The notes beneath the pieces are model-generated. The model saw nothing but the letters and a program-made list of their open reading frames with translations. It ran no database searches and was not told the origin of the DNA. Shown here piece by piece: positions 41,816 to 50,879 of a DNA stretch of 64,000 nucleotides (position 1 is the stretch's first letter; every line of letters begins with the position of its first letter). Position numbers and translations under genes: made by a program. The DNA comes from an uncultured Allomuricauda sp. (GTDB lineage Bacteria; Bacteroidota; Bacteroidia; Flavobacteriales; Flavobacteriaceae): NCBI RefSeq assembly GCF_947501165.1, contig NZ_CANMUU010000001.1:1178001-1242000 (forward strand), written 5' to 3'.

Positions 41816-43473
41816 TGTTCAATTTTAACAGGGATCCCATTGAGTCCGGGAAGTAATCCGTTTTCGGAGATGCCGACTCTAAAGTACGTTGGATTTTCGA
41901 ATTTGGATTTAGGCAATTCGAATTTAAACTCAAGAGTATCTCTAGCAGGGATTACTTGCCTTTCTTTTTCTACTGCTTGTACCTCCATTGCCTGTAAATC
42001 CTTTACTTGTTTATAGGCATTTGAAAATGCAGCAGAAAATGAAAGTTTAGACAGCGGAACTTCAAAAGAGTAAGGGTTGTAAACCTTTAAAGTGTATTTA
42101 TCATCTACCGAGGCGGGTTCCACAATGCATTCTAGTTTTCGGAAAGACTCGAAATTATCTATAAATGTTCCATAATACACCGTTTTATTATCGGAGTGCA
42201 AAAACTGAATATCTCCACTTTTAGCATACTTTGTCACGTATACTACTCTTTTGCCTTGTACATTTTCTTCTGATTGATCAATGGAGTATTGACTTTTTCG
42301 GTACATATGATTGTTTAGCGAAAAGCTAGGATTTCCAGAGTAGAAGGTATACATGGATGGGCGACGATAAGAATTTTCAAAAACCACAGGAACCCCTTCT
42401 GACTTTTCTTTGAGCTCATTTACCCAAACGGTATTGCCATGGGTTTCAAACCTTAGGGGAAAAAGAGGTTTGTACGCCAACCAGGCTCGCGCATATAGCA
42501 TGATGACCATACTTACAAGTCCCAATCGATACACCCACTTTCTGGAGTTTGCATTTTCTAGGATATAGTTAAATGTTAAGATGGCCATGGGAATTGAAAT
42601 GACCACTACCCATTGTGTTTGAACCCGCCTATTGAAACTTGAAATAAAAAAGAAAACAATGACTCCAAACGAAAGATATTTTAAGGCCTTTATAAAAAGA
42701 TTAGTGGTTTGAGTCTTCAGTAAAGCTTTGTAGGCCCAGAAAAAAAGTAGTCCAAAAATAGCCACCAAGTTAACTATATACCCCAAGGTGAACTTGGAAA
42801 AGGAGTAGGCTTGGTTGGGGCGTTCATAAATGTGGTATTTTATCGAAATAAAATCATGCTCAAAAAGCCATAAAAAGTGAGGAGTATAGCAGAGCAATGC
42901 AATTATAACGGCAAACCACGCCCTAGAATCTCGCAATAGCTTCAAATTGGAAAGCAACACAAAAACAATGACAAGAGCTGCATGGTATTTGCTGTACATT
43001 AAAGCTGCCATTACTACTCCAATGGCCAAGGCAAGCATATATGATGGTTTTTCTAGGAAGAGTTTGTATAACCAAAGAAAAAGGGCAGTAAAAAATAGTA
43101 AAGGTGTGTCCGGTAGTGTCAAGAACCCATATGCGTTTAATAGTGTGGTGGAGAACAGCAAAAGAAAAAAGGCCACTACATGTTCATTTTTTTTGGGATT
43201 ATCAATAGTTAGCCATAAAACAATATAAGTCCCCACTGCTAGAATACAGCTCATAAAACGCACCCCCAATTCTCCATCAAACAAAAAACTACTGATTTTG
43301 ATAAGAAAAGCCACCATAGGCGGGTGATCAAAAAAACCCCAATCCATATTTTGGGCATAGTACCAATAATAAGCTTCATCATAAATGAGCTCGGTAAGAC
43401 TGCTTTGAACTAGGTTTAGGATGAAAAGTGACGCGAGTAGAATAAGAAAAATCGCGGGAAACCTTTGGGTCAT
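41812..43473 (-). CDS. GT39/ArnT-like membrane glycosyltransferase
   Basis: 553 residues from the ATG at 43473 (a TTG at 43476 is an alternative). At least 10 membrane segments; the N-terminal periplasmic loop has the acidic motif YDEAYYWYYAQNMDWGFFDHPP (seen at residues 32-53, with the catalytic-type Asp-Glu pair), the hallmark of polyprenyl-phosphate-sugar-dependent transferases. The C-terminal soluble domain is beta-rich. It probably transfers a sugar from a lipid carrier to protein or lipid at the outer face of the inner membrane. Divergent from a polyprenol-phosphate mannose synthase. Confidence 0.88.
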   Translation of the reverse strand: MTQRFPAIFLILLASLFILNLVQSSLTELIYDEAYYWYYAQNMDWGFFDHPPMVAFLIKISSFLFDGELGVRFMSCILAVGTYIVLWLTIDNPKKNEHVVAFFLLLFSTTLLNAYGFLTLPDTPLLFFTALFLWLYKLFLEKPSYMLALAIGVVMAALMYSKYHAALVIVFVLLSNLKLLRDSRAWFAVIIALLCYTPHFLWLFEHDFISIKYHIYERPNQAYSFSKFTLGYIVNLVAIFGLLFFWAYKALLKTQTTNLFIKALKYLSFGVIVFFFISSFNRRVQTQWVVVISIPMAILTFNYILENANSRKWVYRLGLVSMVIMLYARAWLAYKPLFPLRFETHGNTVWVNELKEKSEGVPVVFENSYRRPSMYTFYSGNPSFSLNNHMYRKSQYSIDQSEENVQGKRVVYVTKYAKSGDIQFLHSDNKTVYYGTFIDNFESFRKLECIVEPASVDDKYTLKVYNPYSFEVPLSKLSFSAAFSNAYKQVKDLQAMEVQAVEKERQVIPARDTLEFKFELPKSKFENPTYFRVGISENGLLPGLNGIPVKIEQ

Positions 43474-43561
43474 CAATTGTTGTTTTGATGGGATAAAGGT
43501 ACAAATATTGATAAACTGGGGAGACCAAAAATATCAGAGGCTAAATCAAAAGACAAAGTGT

Positions 43562-43569
43562 TATTTTTG
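43562..43569 (+). promoter_or_regulatory. Predicted -7 box (TATTTTTG) of the Dpm-pyrC operon
   Basis: Exact TAnnTTTG match 19 nt before ATG 43589, which supports that start over upstream alternatives. Confidence 0.5.
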
Positions 43570-43588
43570 CCCTCTAACGTATTCATCA

Positions 43589-44317
43589 ATGGCAGACGGA
43601 CTGGTCATTATACCTACTTTCAACGAAATCGAGAACATTGAGGCTATAATAAAAACGGTTTTCGATTTAAAGAAAGATTTCCATGTTCTTGTTGTGGACG
43701 ATAATTCGCCCGATGGAACAGCAGAAAATGTCCGGATGCTTCAAGAAGAATTTCCGAATCGACTTTTCCTGGAAGTAAGAACGGAGAAATCGGGCTTGGG
43801 AACGGCCTATATCCATGGTTTCAAATGGGCTTTGGACAGGGAATACAACTATATATTTGAAATGGACGCCGATTTTTCCCATCGCCCTGCTGACCTTTTG
43901 CGTTTACATAGAGCGTGTTTGAATGAAGCAGACGTTGCCGTGGGATCTCGATACAAAAAAGGGGTCAACGTAGTGAACTGGCCTTTGTTCCGTATTCTAC
44001 TTTCTTTTGGGGCCTCGTTTTATGTAAAACTGATTACAGGAATGAAGGTGCACGACCCAACTGCCGGGTTCGTATGCTATAGAAGAAAAGTTTTGGAAGA
44101 GATTGATTTGGATAGAGTACGTTTTATTGGTTACGCTTTTCAAATTGAAATGAAATACAGAGCCTACTTAAAGGGCTTTAAAATAGAAGAAGTATCCATT
44201 ATCTTCACCGATAGGATTCATGGTAAGTCGAAAATGAATTCAAAAATTGTCAAAGAAGCCATTTTTGGAGTTATTACCATGAAACTGCGGAGTACTTTTT
44301 TCAGAAAAAGCTTTTAA
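43589..44317 (+). CDS. Polyprenol monophosphomannose synthase (GT2)
   Basis: 242 residues. GT-A fold: LVIIPTFNEIENIEAII at the N-terminus, VVDDNSPDGTAENV near 33-46, EMDADFSHRP (DxD motif) near 90-99, and the family segment VGSRYKKG near 116. There is no C-terminal membrane domain, as in bacterial Dpm1-like enzymes. It makes polyprenyl-phosphate-mannose (or another hexose) from a nucleotide sugar, the donor type used by GT39 enzymes such as the divergent neighbour. pyrC begins 2 nt after the stop. Confidence 0.92.
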   Translation: MADGLVIIPTFNEIENIEAIIKTVFDLKKDFHVLVVDDNSPDGTAENVRMLQEEFPNRLFLEVRTEKSGLGTAYIHGFKWALDREYNYIFEMDADFSHRPADLLRLHRACLNEADVAVGSRYKKGVNVVNWPLFRILLSFGASFYVKLITGMKVHDPTAGFVCYRRKVLEEIDLDRVRFIGYAFQIEMKYRAYLKGFKIEEVSIIFTDRIHGKSKMNSKIVKEAIFGVITMKLRSTFFRKSF

Positions 44318-44319
44318 CA

Positions 44320-45654
44320 ATGTCGAAGATTCTACTAAAGAACGCCAAAATGGTTAATGAAGGTGAATGCACCGAGACGGACATTCTCCTTGACTCAGAT
44401 TTTATTGAAAGAATAGACAAGGATATCTCCGAACCTATGGCAACTGTAATGGATTTGGAGGGAGACTATCTTTTCCCAGGAATCATAGATGATCAGGTTC
44501 ATTTTAGGGAGCCAGGTTTGACCCATAAAGGAAATATTGATACGGAAAGTCGTGCGGCACTGGCTGGCGGAATCACAACTTTTATGGAACAACCCAATAC
44601 AAATCCGCAAACCACAACCATTGAAAAATTAGAGGAGAAATTTGGAATGGCTTCCAAAAGTGCGTGGGCCAATTATTCGTTTCTTTTTGGGGGTACCAAT
44701 GACAATTTGGAAGAGTTGAAACGGTTGGACAGAAATGCATGCTCCGGAGTCAAACTTTTTTTGGGTTCGTCTACGGGAAACATGCTTGTGGATAATGAGG
44801 TTATTTTAGAACGTATTTTCAGCAGCACTGAAATGGTGATTTCTGCACACTGTGAAGATGAAGGTACCATTAGGGCCAATCTTGAGAAATATAAAAATGA
44901 ATATGGGGATAATATTCCTATTCATTTCCACCCCATTATCCGAAGTGAAGAGGCCTGCTATTTATCTTCATCAAAAGCTATAGCGCTTGCAAAGCAAACG
45001 GGTGCCAGGTTACATGTTTTTCATTTATCCACTGGAATAGAAACGGACTTGTTTACGAATGCAATCCCGCTGGAAGAAAAAAAGATAACGGCTGAGGTCT
45101 GCATACATCATTTATGGTTTTCAGACGAAGATTATCAGGATAAGGGTGCTTTTATCAAATGGAATCCAGCGGTAAAGACAAAAAAAGATAGAGAGCAATT
45201 GTGGGAAGCCCTTTTGGATGACAGAATTGACGTTGTGGCCACTGACCATGCCCCACATACTTTAGAAGAAAAAGACAATCCGTACACACAATGCCCATCT
45301 GGGGGACCTTTGGTGCAACATGCATTGCTTGCCATGCTACAAAAAGAAGAAGAAGGGATAATAAGCAAACCAAAGATTGTGGAAAAAATGTGCCATAATC
45401 CCGCTAAACTTTTTGATTTGGACAGAAGAGGATATATCCGCGAAGGATACTACGCTGACTTGGTTCAGATACAAGAAGGCGTCTCCCAAACGGTTGAAAA
45501 ATCCAATGTGCTATACAAATGTGGTTGGTCCCCTTTTGAAGGGACTACTTTCAACTCAAAAGTAGCGAGGACATTTATAAATGGTCATTTGGCCTATGAC
45601 AATGGTGTTTTTTCTGAGAAACGAAATGCCAAAAGACTCACCTTTAGGAGATGA
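44320..45654 (+). CDS. pyrC: Dihydroorotase, amidohydrolase family
   Basis: 444 residues. Zinc ligands of the amidohydrolase fold: DDQVHFREPG near residues 56-65 and the later HCEDEG, HVFHLST and ATDHAPHT segments (near 182, 235 and 308). Class I dihydroorotase type. It catalyses the reversible cyclisation of carbamoyl-aspartate to dihydroorotate in pyrimidine synthesis. Placed between the mannose synthase and a DUF4296 lipoprotein gene that overlaps its stop by 4 nt. Confidence 0.95.
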   Translation: MSKILLKNAKMVNEGECTETDILLDSDFIERIDKDISEPMATVMDLEGDYLFPGIIDDQVHFREPGLTHKGNIDTESRAALAGGITTFMEQPNTNPQTTTIEKLEEKFGMASKSAWANYSFLFGGTNDNLEELKRLDRNACSGVKLFLGSSTGNMLVDNEVILERIFSSTEMVISAHCEDEGTIRANLEKYKNEYGDNIPIHFHPIIRSEEACYLSSSKAIALAKQTGARLHVFHLSTGIETDLFTNAIPLEEKKITAEVCIHHLWFSDEDYQDKGAFIKWNPAVKTKKDREQLWEALLDDRIDVVATDHAPHTLEEKDNPYTQCPSGGPLVQHALLAMLQKEEEGIISKPKIVEKMCHNPAKLFDLDRRGYIREGYYADLVQIQEGVSQTVEKSNVLYKCGWSPFEGTTFNSKVARTFINGHLAYDNGVFSEKRNAKRLTFRR

Positions 45655-46082
45655 CGATGAGAACAGTAGTTACTTTTGTTATGATATTTGTTGTTTGGAG
45701 CTGCGCTGAAAAAGTGGTAGAACCACCGGAAGACTTGATTTCAGAAGAAAAAATGACTGATATTCTTCATGATCTTGCCCTGCTTAGAGCTGCTAAAACT
45801 TCTTTTAGCTACCATTTGGAGGACAGCAATGTAGAAATCATGGATTTTCTTTACCAAAAATATCAGATTGACAGTACGCAATTTGTCCAAAGCGATAAGT
45901 ACTATGCTTCCGTTCCGTTACGATACCAAATGATTTATGAGAAGGTGGAAGCTAGGTTGGAGAAAAAGAGAAAAGAATTGGAGGAAAGCAATCAAAAAAG
46001 GAACGATAGTACCAGAGCAGCACAGCAAAAAAGAGCTGATTCTTTAAATAAAGTAAAAAAGGAAGCTAAACCTTCTTCGTAG
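45651..46082 (+). CDS. DUF4296 lipoprotein
   Basis: 143 residues. Lipoprotein signal (VVWSCAEK, Cys at about 18), then the DUF4296 helical domain (EEKMTDILHDLALLRAA; YQIDSTQFVQSDKYYASVP) and a charged C-terminal coil (KKRKELEESNQKRNDS). Often follows pyrC in Flavobacteriaceae. Likely anchored to the outer membrane; role unknown. It overlaps the 3' end of the convergent SDR gene by 17 bp. Confidence 0.85.
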   Translation: MTMRTVVTFVMIFVVWSCAEKVVEPPEDLISEEKMTDILHDLALLRAAKTSFSYHLEDSNVEIMDFLYQKYQIDSTQFVQSDKYYASVPLRYQMIYEKVEARLEKKRKELEESNQKRNDSTRAAQQKRADSLNKVKKEAKPSS

Positions 46083-47079
46083 CTTTTAGTTGTTCGCAGC
46101 AAAATTTGATGACGTCTGGAAGTGATTCATATGTGAAACCCGGAATGGTCTTAGATTTAGAATTATCGTATTTATCTTGCTGATACAACCCTTTGACAAT
46201 GTTTTTTGTGAGTCTTCTGCGCCTTCCGAAAAGAGCACTTTTTAAGAAATCAATACGCCAGAAGATTTCTAATAGCCCAAGAGAAACTATTTTAGATGGA
46301 GGTTCCACACCTAAAGTGGTGGCCATATCACAAAAAACCTCATGATACGTTAAATTTTGATTGACCAAGATATAACGCTCATTTGCTATGTCCGATTTCA
46401 TTAAAAGCACCATAGAGTTCACTACATCATTCACGCTGGCAAAGCCAGTACCGGCCGGAAATGAATAGCGCCCCCCTTTTGAAGCCCTTCGGAACAAAAG
46501 GCCACTGCCCGAACGCCAAAACCCAGGCCCCAATACAATCCCAGGATTTACAATTACCACAGGAAGTCCCTCTTGGGAACCACGCCAAACCTCTAACTCT
46601 GACTCAAATTTAGATATACCATAGACAGATACCCGGTTATCGTTCCATTCTACATTTTCATCATATATCGTCTGCCCTTTTTTGCCAGACCCTAGAGCGG
46701 CAATTGAACTTACATGACAAAACTTGTTGATTTTATGTTTTACGCTAAGGTTGATCATGTTGGCTGTGCCATCCACGTTTGTTTTAAGCAGATTATTAAG
46801 GTCTTTGGGGTCAAATGATATCAAAGCAGCACAGTGATATACTTGTTTAACATTTTCAAAATGAGTCTCCAGAGAACCTAAATCGGTAACATCTGCCTTC
46901 ACCCACTGAATCTTATTGAACAATGCATGAGCTTCCGAAGAGTAAAAGCCGAAAACCTCGAGGACCTTTGCCTTTTTTTTGTCATTTCTATACAAGGCCT
47001 TTACTGCCTCACCATTAAGTATAAGTTGATAAAGTAGGTGCGAACCCAATAGGCCAGTTCCTCCGGTCACTAGAATCAT
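46066..47079 (-). CDS. NAD-dependent epimerase/dehydratase (extended SDR)
   Basis: 337 residues. N-terminal ILVTGGTGLLGSHLLYQL (Rossmann TGxxGxxG), the catalytic YGISKFESE (YxxxK) at about 153-161, and NPGIVLGPG near 178, as in dihydroflavonol-4-reductase-like extended SDRs. The substrate is not predictable from sequence alone. Monocistronic, divergent from tyrS. Confidence 0.88.
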   Translation of the reverse strand: MILVTGGTGLLGSHLLYQLILNGEAVKALYRNDKKKAKVLEVFGFYSSEAHALFNKIQWVKADVTDLGSLETHFENVKQVYHCAALISFDPKDLNNLLKTNVDGTANMINLSVKHKINKFCHVSSIAALGSGKKGQTIYDENVEWNDNRVSVYGISKFESELEVWRGSQEGLPVVIVNPGIVLGPGFWRSGSGLLFRRASKGGRYSFPAGTGFASVNDVVNSMVLLMKSDIANERYILVNQNLTYHEVFCDMATTLGVEPPSKIVSLGLLEIFWRIDFLKSALFGRRRRLTKNIVKGLYQQDKYDNSKSKTIPGFTYESLPDVIKFCCEQLKATKKV

Positions 47080-47134
47080 ATAACTAAAGTAGTTCTTTGC
47101 TTCGTATTTCGGTAACGATCTAAGAACTTCATTT

Positions 47135-47142
47135 TATATTTG
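47135..47142 (+). promoter_or_regulatory. Predicted -7 box (TATATTTG) of tyrS
   Basis: Exact TAnnTTTG match 21 nt before ATG 47164; it overlaps the alternative TTG start at 47140, arguing against it. Confidence 0.55.
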
Positions 47143-47163
47143 CACCGATTTAAACTACTAGGG

Positions 47164-48459
47164 ATGAAAACAAACTTTGTTCAAGAGCTGAAATGGCGGG
47201 GAATGATTCATGATGTTATGCCAGGAACGGAAGAACATTTGATGGAAGAGATGCAGGCTGCCTATGTTGGGATAGACCCCACTGCAGATTCATTGCATAT
47301 TGGACATTTGGTTGGGGTAATGATGTTGAAGCATTTTCAGTTGGCAGGACATAAACCCATCGCCCTTGTGGGTGGTGCAACAGGAATGATAGGAGATCCA
47401 TCAGGAAAATCAGCTGAACGTAATCTTTTGGATGAAAACACCTTACGAAGAAATCAAGAAGCTTTAAAGGCACAATTGTCCCGCTTTTTGGACTTTGATG
47501 GCACCGAACCCAATGCGGCAATCCTTGTAAACAATTATGATTGGATGAAGGATTTTTCTTTTTTGGACTTTATCCGTGATGTAGGCAAGCATATCACTGT
47601 CAATTATATGATGGCAAAAGATTCGGTAAAAAAGAGATTATCATCAGATGCAAAGGAAGGTATGTCATTCACTGAGTTCACATATCAGTTGGTGCAAGGG
47701 TATGACTTTTTGTACCTATATCAGAACCATGATTGTACCCTTCAAATGGGAGGAAGCGATCAATGGGGCAATATTACTTCCGGAACTGAACTCATTCGAA
47801 GAATTGGTGGTGGTAAAGGGTATGCCCTAACCTGTCCTTTGATTACAAAGGCTGATGGTACCAAATTCGGAAAGACCGAAGGCGGAAACGTTTGGTTGGA
47901 TGCTCACAGAACCTCGCCTTATCGCTTTTATCAATATTGGTTGAATACTTCGGATACAGACGCAGAAAAATATATTAAAATATTCACCTTTTTGAATCAG
48001 GAAGCTATTGAAAAACTGATTCAAGAACATAGTGAAGCACCACATTTGCGATTGCTTCAAAAAAAGCTAGCTGAAGAAGTAACGACAATGGTACATTCCG
48101 AAGCTGATTTGGACAGAGCTGTACAGGCTAGTAATATTCTTTTTGGCAAATCTACTTCTGAAGACCTAAAACAACTGGACGAGCAAACATTTTTAGATGT
48201 TTTTGAAGGAGTTCCACAAGCTGAACTCCCTAAGGCAGAACTGGAAAATGGTCTCGATATGATTGGAGCTTTGGCTGCTAAAACCGGGTTTCTAGCTTCC
48301 AATGGAGAGGCACGAAGGGAATTGAAGCAGAATTCGATTTCGGTAAACAAGGAAAAGGTGAAAGAAAACTACGTTATTACCAATTCCGATTTAATCAACA
48401 ATAAATTTGTGTTGCTTCAAAGAGGCAAGAAAAATTATTTTGTTTTAAAAGTAGCGTAA
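47164..48459 (+). CDS. tyrS: Tyrosyl-tRNA synthetase
   Basis: 431 residues from ATG 47164. HIGH-type motif H45-I-G-H48, tyrosine-binding [22 protein letters not shown] segment (at about 180-201), KMSKS-type motif K234-F-G-K-T238, and a C-terminal S4-like RNA-binding domain ([13 protein letters not shown]). It charges tRNA-Tyr. Followed by a separate small lipoprotein gene. Confidence 0.96.
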   Translation: MKTNFVQELKWRGMIHDVMPGTEEHLMEEMQAAYVGIDPTADSLHIGHLVGVMMLKHFQLAGHKPIALVGGATGMIGDPSGKSAERNLLDENTLRRNQEALKAQLSRFLDFDGTEPNAAILVNNYDWMKDFSFLDFIRDVGKHITVNYMMAKDSVKKRLSSDAKEGMSFTEFTYQLVQGYDFLYLYQNHDCTLQMGGSDQWGNITSGTELIRRIGGGKGYALTCPLITKADGTKFGKTEGGNVWLDAHRTSPYRFYQYWLNTSDTDAEKYIKIFTFLNQEAIEKLIQEHSEAPHLRLLQKKLAEEVTTMVHSEADLDRAVQASNILFGKSTSEDLKQLDEQTFLDVFEGVPQAELPKAELENGLDMIGALAAKTGFLASNGEARRELKQNSISVNKEKVKENYVITNSDLINNKFVLLQRGKKNYFVLKVA

Positions 48460-48504
48460 AGCAACTGTTTCGTTCGTATACATCTTAAGTATAAAGCCAA
48501 AGAA

Positions 48505-48891
48505 ATGAAAAAGTGTTTTTTATTACTACTGATTTTTTGGACAGTTTCTTGCTCTGATGATGATTCCAACCCTGAAAACGCTACTCTAGATGGGGAATGG
48601 ACTTTGACTAATGTTAGCTGTTTTTGTGGGTTTCCTGACCTTCCAGAGTTCGAGTCTACTACAGTTCTCTTTGATGTGGAATCCGATGAAATTACGGTCT
48701 CACATACGGGAAGTTTTGAATATTTTAGGCCCAATGGCACATACTCTTATTCTGTTTCGGGTAGTGAGATAAGAATGATGGATGGAAGGTCCTATGAATT
48801 TGACATTTCAGAAAACACCTTGTTTCTCAGGTTTGTTGATGAACCTACTATTGCAGATGATGAAATTCTTTATACATTCATTAGAAATTAG
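48505..48891 (+). CDS. Small lipocalin-like surface lipoprotein
   Basis: 128 residues. Lipoprotein signal (WTVSC, Cys at 16) immediately followed by SDDDS, which fits the acidic lipoprotein-export signal used for surface exposure in Bacteroidota. The remainder is a short beta-rich domain starting LDGEWTLTNVSC, typical of lipocalin-like or META-like small lipoproteins. Ligand unknown. It ends 10 bp before the end of the convergent LuxE-like gene. Confidence 0.75.
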   Translation: MKKCFLLLLIFWTVSCSDDDSNPENATLDGEWTLTNVSCFCGFPDLPEFESTTVLFDVESDEITVSHTGSFEYFRPNGTYSYSVSGSEIRMMDGRSYEFDISENTLFLRFVDEPTIADDEILYTFIRN

Positions 48892-48901
48892 AACTTACCT
48901 T

Positions 48902-49888
48902 TCAGAGGGCCATCAAATTACATCCTCTAACATCAGAATGGTCAAACCTTCCCAAAACCTCAAAAGAGCCGTCTTTATTTACTTTCCCTAAATCTTGGGT
49001 AGCAATAAAAGAGCATGAATGGATATTGGCCAAATCAATTATATTGATTCCTCCCGTTTTTCCATACTCCTGCGGAGAAAGGGGGTCTTCGGTATCTCTG
49101 GTCATAACTCTCATCCACGGAGGACAATTAAATATTCCGTTCCCTAAGGAATATGCCTGAGACAATAGCTCGGTCATGCCATATTCCGAATAAATTCTAT
49201 CCACGCTAAACCCTTCGAGTAACTTTTGGTGCAATTCTTCACGAATCAACTCTTTTCTTCTTCCTTTCATCCCCCCAGTTTCCATAATCTTGGTGTGCTC
49301 CAATTTTGTTGGGTATTGCTCGACCAAATCCAATAAGGCAAAAGAGACACCAATCAACAGAGTTTTGGTCCCTTTCTCCTCCAATTGAATGAGTTTTTCA
49401 TGGAGTTGCTTTAAATCATATAGGTAAAAACCACTATCCGGATGTTGGGATTGATTGACCAAATCGTCTACCATAAAAACCAAAGAAGACCCTTTTCTTT
49501 CCAGATATGAAGGAAGTAAGGCGAGAATACAATATTCTTTAATCGAACCAAAAAAATGTGTAAACCCCCTTGTGTAGCTTTCTTTATAAACATTTAAATC
49601 TGTGATATAATGTTTACTGGTTGTACTCCCAGTGGTGCCACTACTTTCAAAAATAGCCTCAACCTGTTTTGAAGAGGACACTATTTTTTTCGATTTAAAG
49701 AATTCAATAGGGAGAAAAGGAATTTCAGAACTATGCGAAACGTTTCTTGGAGTTTTGCTCAATAGCTCACAATAAGATTTGTAAACAGAGTTATGCGCAA
49801 ATTGAAAACTAAAAATTTTCAGGCACTGGGCCTCAAACTCATCCGAATTTGAAATGGAGAAAATAGATTGGATGTTATTGAGTTCCAT
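48902..49888 (-). CDS. LuxE-like acyl-activating ligase
   Basis: 328 residues from ATG 49888. ATP/phosphate-binding ESSGTTGSTTSKHY near 85-98 and the RIYSEYGMTELLSQAY segment near 233-248 match the LuxE acyl-protein synthetase family (ANL-like). LuxE activates fatty acids for transfer to LuxC, but no luxC, luxD or other lux gene is present. A TATTTTTG box at 49895-49902 lies only 6 nt before the ATG, implying an almost leaderless mRNA. Substrate unknown. Confidence 0.85.
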   Translation of the reverse strand: MELNNIQSIFSISNSDEFEAQCLKIFSFQFAHNSVYKSYCELLSKTPRNVSHSSEIPFLPIEFFKSKKIVSSSKQVEAIFESSGTTGSTTSKHYITDLNVYKESYTRGFTHFFGSIKEYCILALLPSYLERKGSSLVFMVDDLVNQSQHPDSGFYLYDLKQLHEKLIQLEEKGTKTLLIGVSFALLDLVEQYPTKLEHTKIMETGGMKGRRKELIREELHQKLLEGFSVDRIYSEYGMTELLSQAYSLGNGIFNCPPWMRVMTRDTEDPLSPQEYGKTGGINIIDLANIHSCSFIATQDLGKVNKDGSFEVLGRFDHSDVRGCNLMAL

Positions 49889-49894
49889 GGCCAA

Positions 49895-49902
49895 CAAAAA
49901 TA
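49895..49902 (-). promoter_or_regulatory. Predicted -7 box (TATTTTTG) of the LuxE-like gene
   Basis: Exact TAnnTTTG match ending 6 nt before the start codon. Confidence 0.45.
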
Positions 49903-49912
49903 GGCCAAAAAA

Positions 49913-49935
49913 GAAAAAAGCCCTTAAAAGGGCTT
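49913..49935 (-). terminator. Terminator after the first CTD-only gene
   Basis: On the minus strand: stem AAGCCCTT/AAGGGCTT followed by a T run, 13 nt after the stop. Confidence 0.85.
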
Positions 49936-49947
49936 AAGATATGGGGG

Positions 49948-50271
49948 TTATTTGATGACCAATTTCCGGGTCATTGTTTTTTCTTGTATCGTTACTTGAA
50001 GTACATAGACTCCAGGTAACAAACGTGATATGTTCAATGTATTTGTGGATATTCTATCCGTGAGGACAACATCTCCAAATACATCAAAAACCTTTACATT
50101 TTTTGTTCCGTTTGATGAAGTTGTGATATAGATTTCATCTCCGTATGCTGGGTTCGGATACATTTTGAACCCTTGTAGTTCGCTCACCTGTTGTGTGTTT
50201 ACAGTGACCAGTTCTTGACCGAAGCTAAATAGTGGTAATGCCATAAGAATAACTAAGTAGAGGTTCTTCAT
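49948..50271 (-). CDS. Minimal T9SS type A sorting-domain protein (1)
   Basis: 107 residues. Signal peptide 1-18 (PLFSFGQ), about 15 linker residues, then a complete type A sorting domain: MYPNPAYGDEIYI (YPNP at 38-41), VKVFDVFGDVV, LLPGVYVLQV, and a final KLVIK. There is essentially no cargo domain. A full-length exported protein should therefore be mostly sorting domain. Paralogous to the next gene upstream. Own terminator downstream. Confidence 0.85.
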   Translation of the reverse strand: MKNLYLVILMALPLFSFGQELVTVNTQQVSELQGFKMYPNPAYGDEIYITTSSNGTKNVKVFDVFGDVVLTDRISTNTLNISRLLPGVYVLQVTIQEKTMTRKLVIK

Positions 50272-50415
50272 ATATGCTGATTTGGGGTCTATGCATAATA
50301 AAAGTAGTTAAAGCCTAAGATGATACCTATAAAATGTTGTGAAACAGGAAATTATGTAGGTTAAGCGAAAAAACCCAGAAGTTTAAAGGGAAAAAAGGTC
50401 AAAAATATCGACGAA

Positions 50416-50727
50416 CTACTTGATTATCAGTTTTCTGGTAGCAACTTTATTGTTTTCCAGAATTCGGATAATGTACATGCCTTTATCCAATCGAGAAAGA
50501 TTTAACTCCTTACCCAAGATGGTGGTTTGAAGTACTTGGGTGCCCAATACATCAAAAATTGCAATCTGTTTGGGATTATTGGAAAGGGTTTCGATAAAAA
50601 CCTTGTTTTGGGTACAAGGGTTAGGATATAGTTTTAAGCCATCAATATCTGCATTGGACTCTACATTCTCTTGAGAGAATCCAATAGCACAAATAAAAAA
50701 TAAAAGTACCGCGTAAAGGTGCTTCAT
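50416..50727 (-). CDS. Minimal T9SS type A sorting-domain protein (2)
   Basis: 103 residues from ATG 50727. Signal peptide 1-18 (CAIGFSQ), a 12-residue linker, then the type A sorting domain: LYPNPCTQNKVFIETL (YPNP at 34-37), IAIFDVLGTQVLQT, LDKGMYIIRIL and final KLIIK. Near-identical architecture to the gene at 49948-50271 with moderate sequence identity. The TATATTTG box at 50755-50762 supports this start over ATG or other codons further upstream. Confidence 0.83.
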   Translation of the reverse strand: MKHLYAVLLFFICAIGFSQENVESNADIDGLKLYPNPCTQNKVFIETLSNNPKQIAIFDVLGTQVLQTTILGKELNLSRLDKGMYIIRILENNKVATRKLIIK

Positions 50728-50754
50728 ATAAAGTAGGTTACAAAGGCTATGCCA

Positions 50755-50762
50755 CAAATATA
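50755..50762 (-). promoter_or_regulatory. Predicted -7 box (TATATTTG) of the CTD-only gene
   Basis: Exact TAnnTTTG match 27 nt upstream of ATG 50727. Confidence 0.5.
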
Positions 50763-50827
50763 GCCAATTACATCCCTGAAATTGAGCATTTTGTCGAAAA
50801 AGGGCTGACTTTTTCGATGAAGTGCAT

Positions 50828-50854
50828 GAAAAAAGCCCCGAATTACGGGGCTTT
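50828..50854 (-). terminator. Terminator of the TonB receptor-lipoprotein operon
   Basis: Minus-strand stem AAAGCCCCG/CGGGGCTTT with a 5-nt loop and following T run, about 25 nt after the lipoprotein stop. Confidence 0.9.
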
Positions 50855-50879
50855 AAAACTATTTATGTCTTTTATGTTT

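Noticed and set aside
47140..47163. TTG 47140 start for tyrS
   Set aside because: It sits inside the predicted -7 box, so it would not be transcribed.
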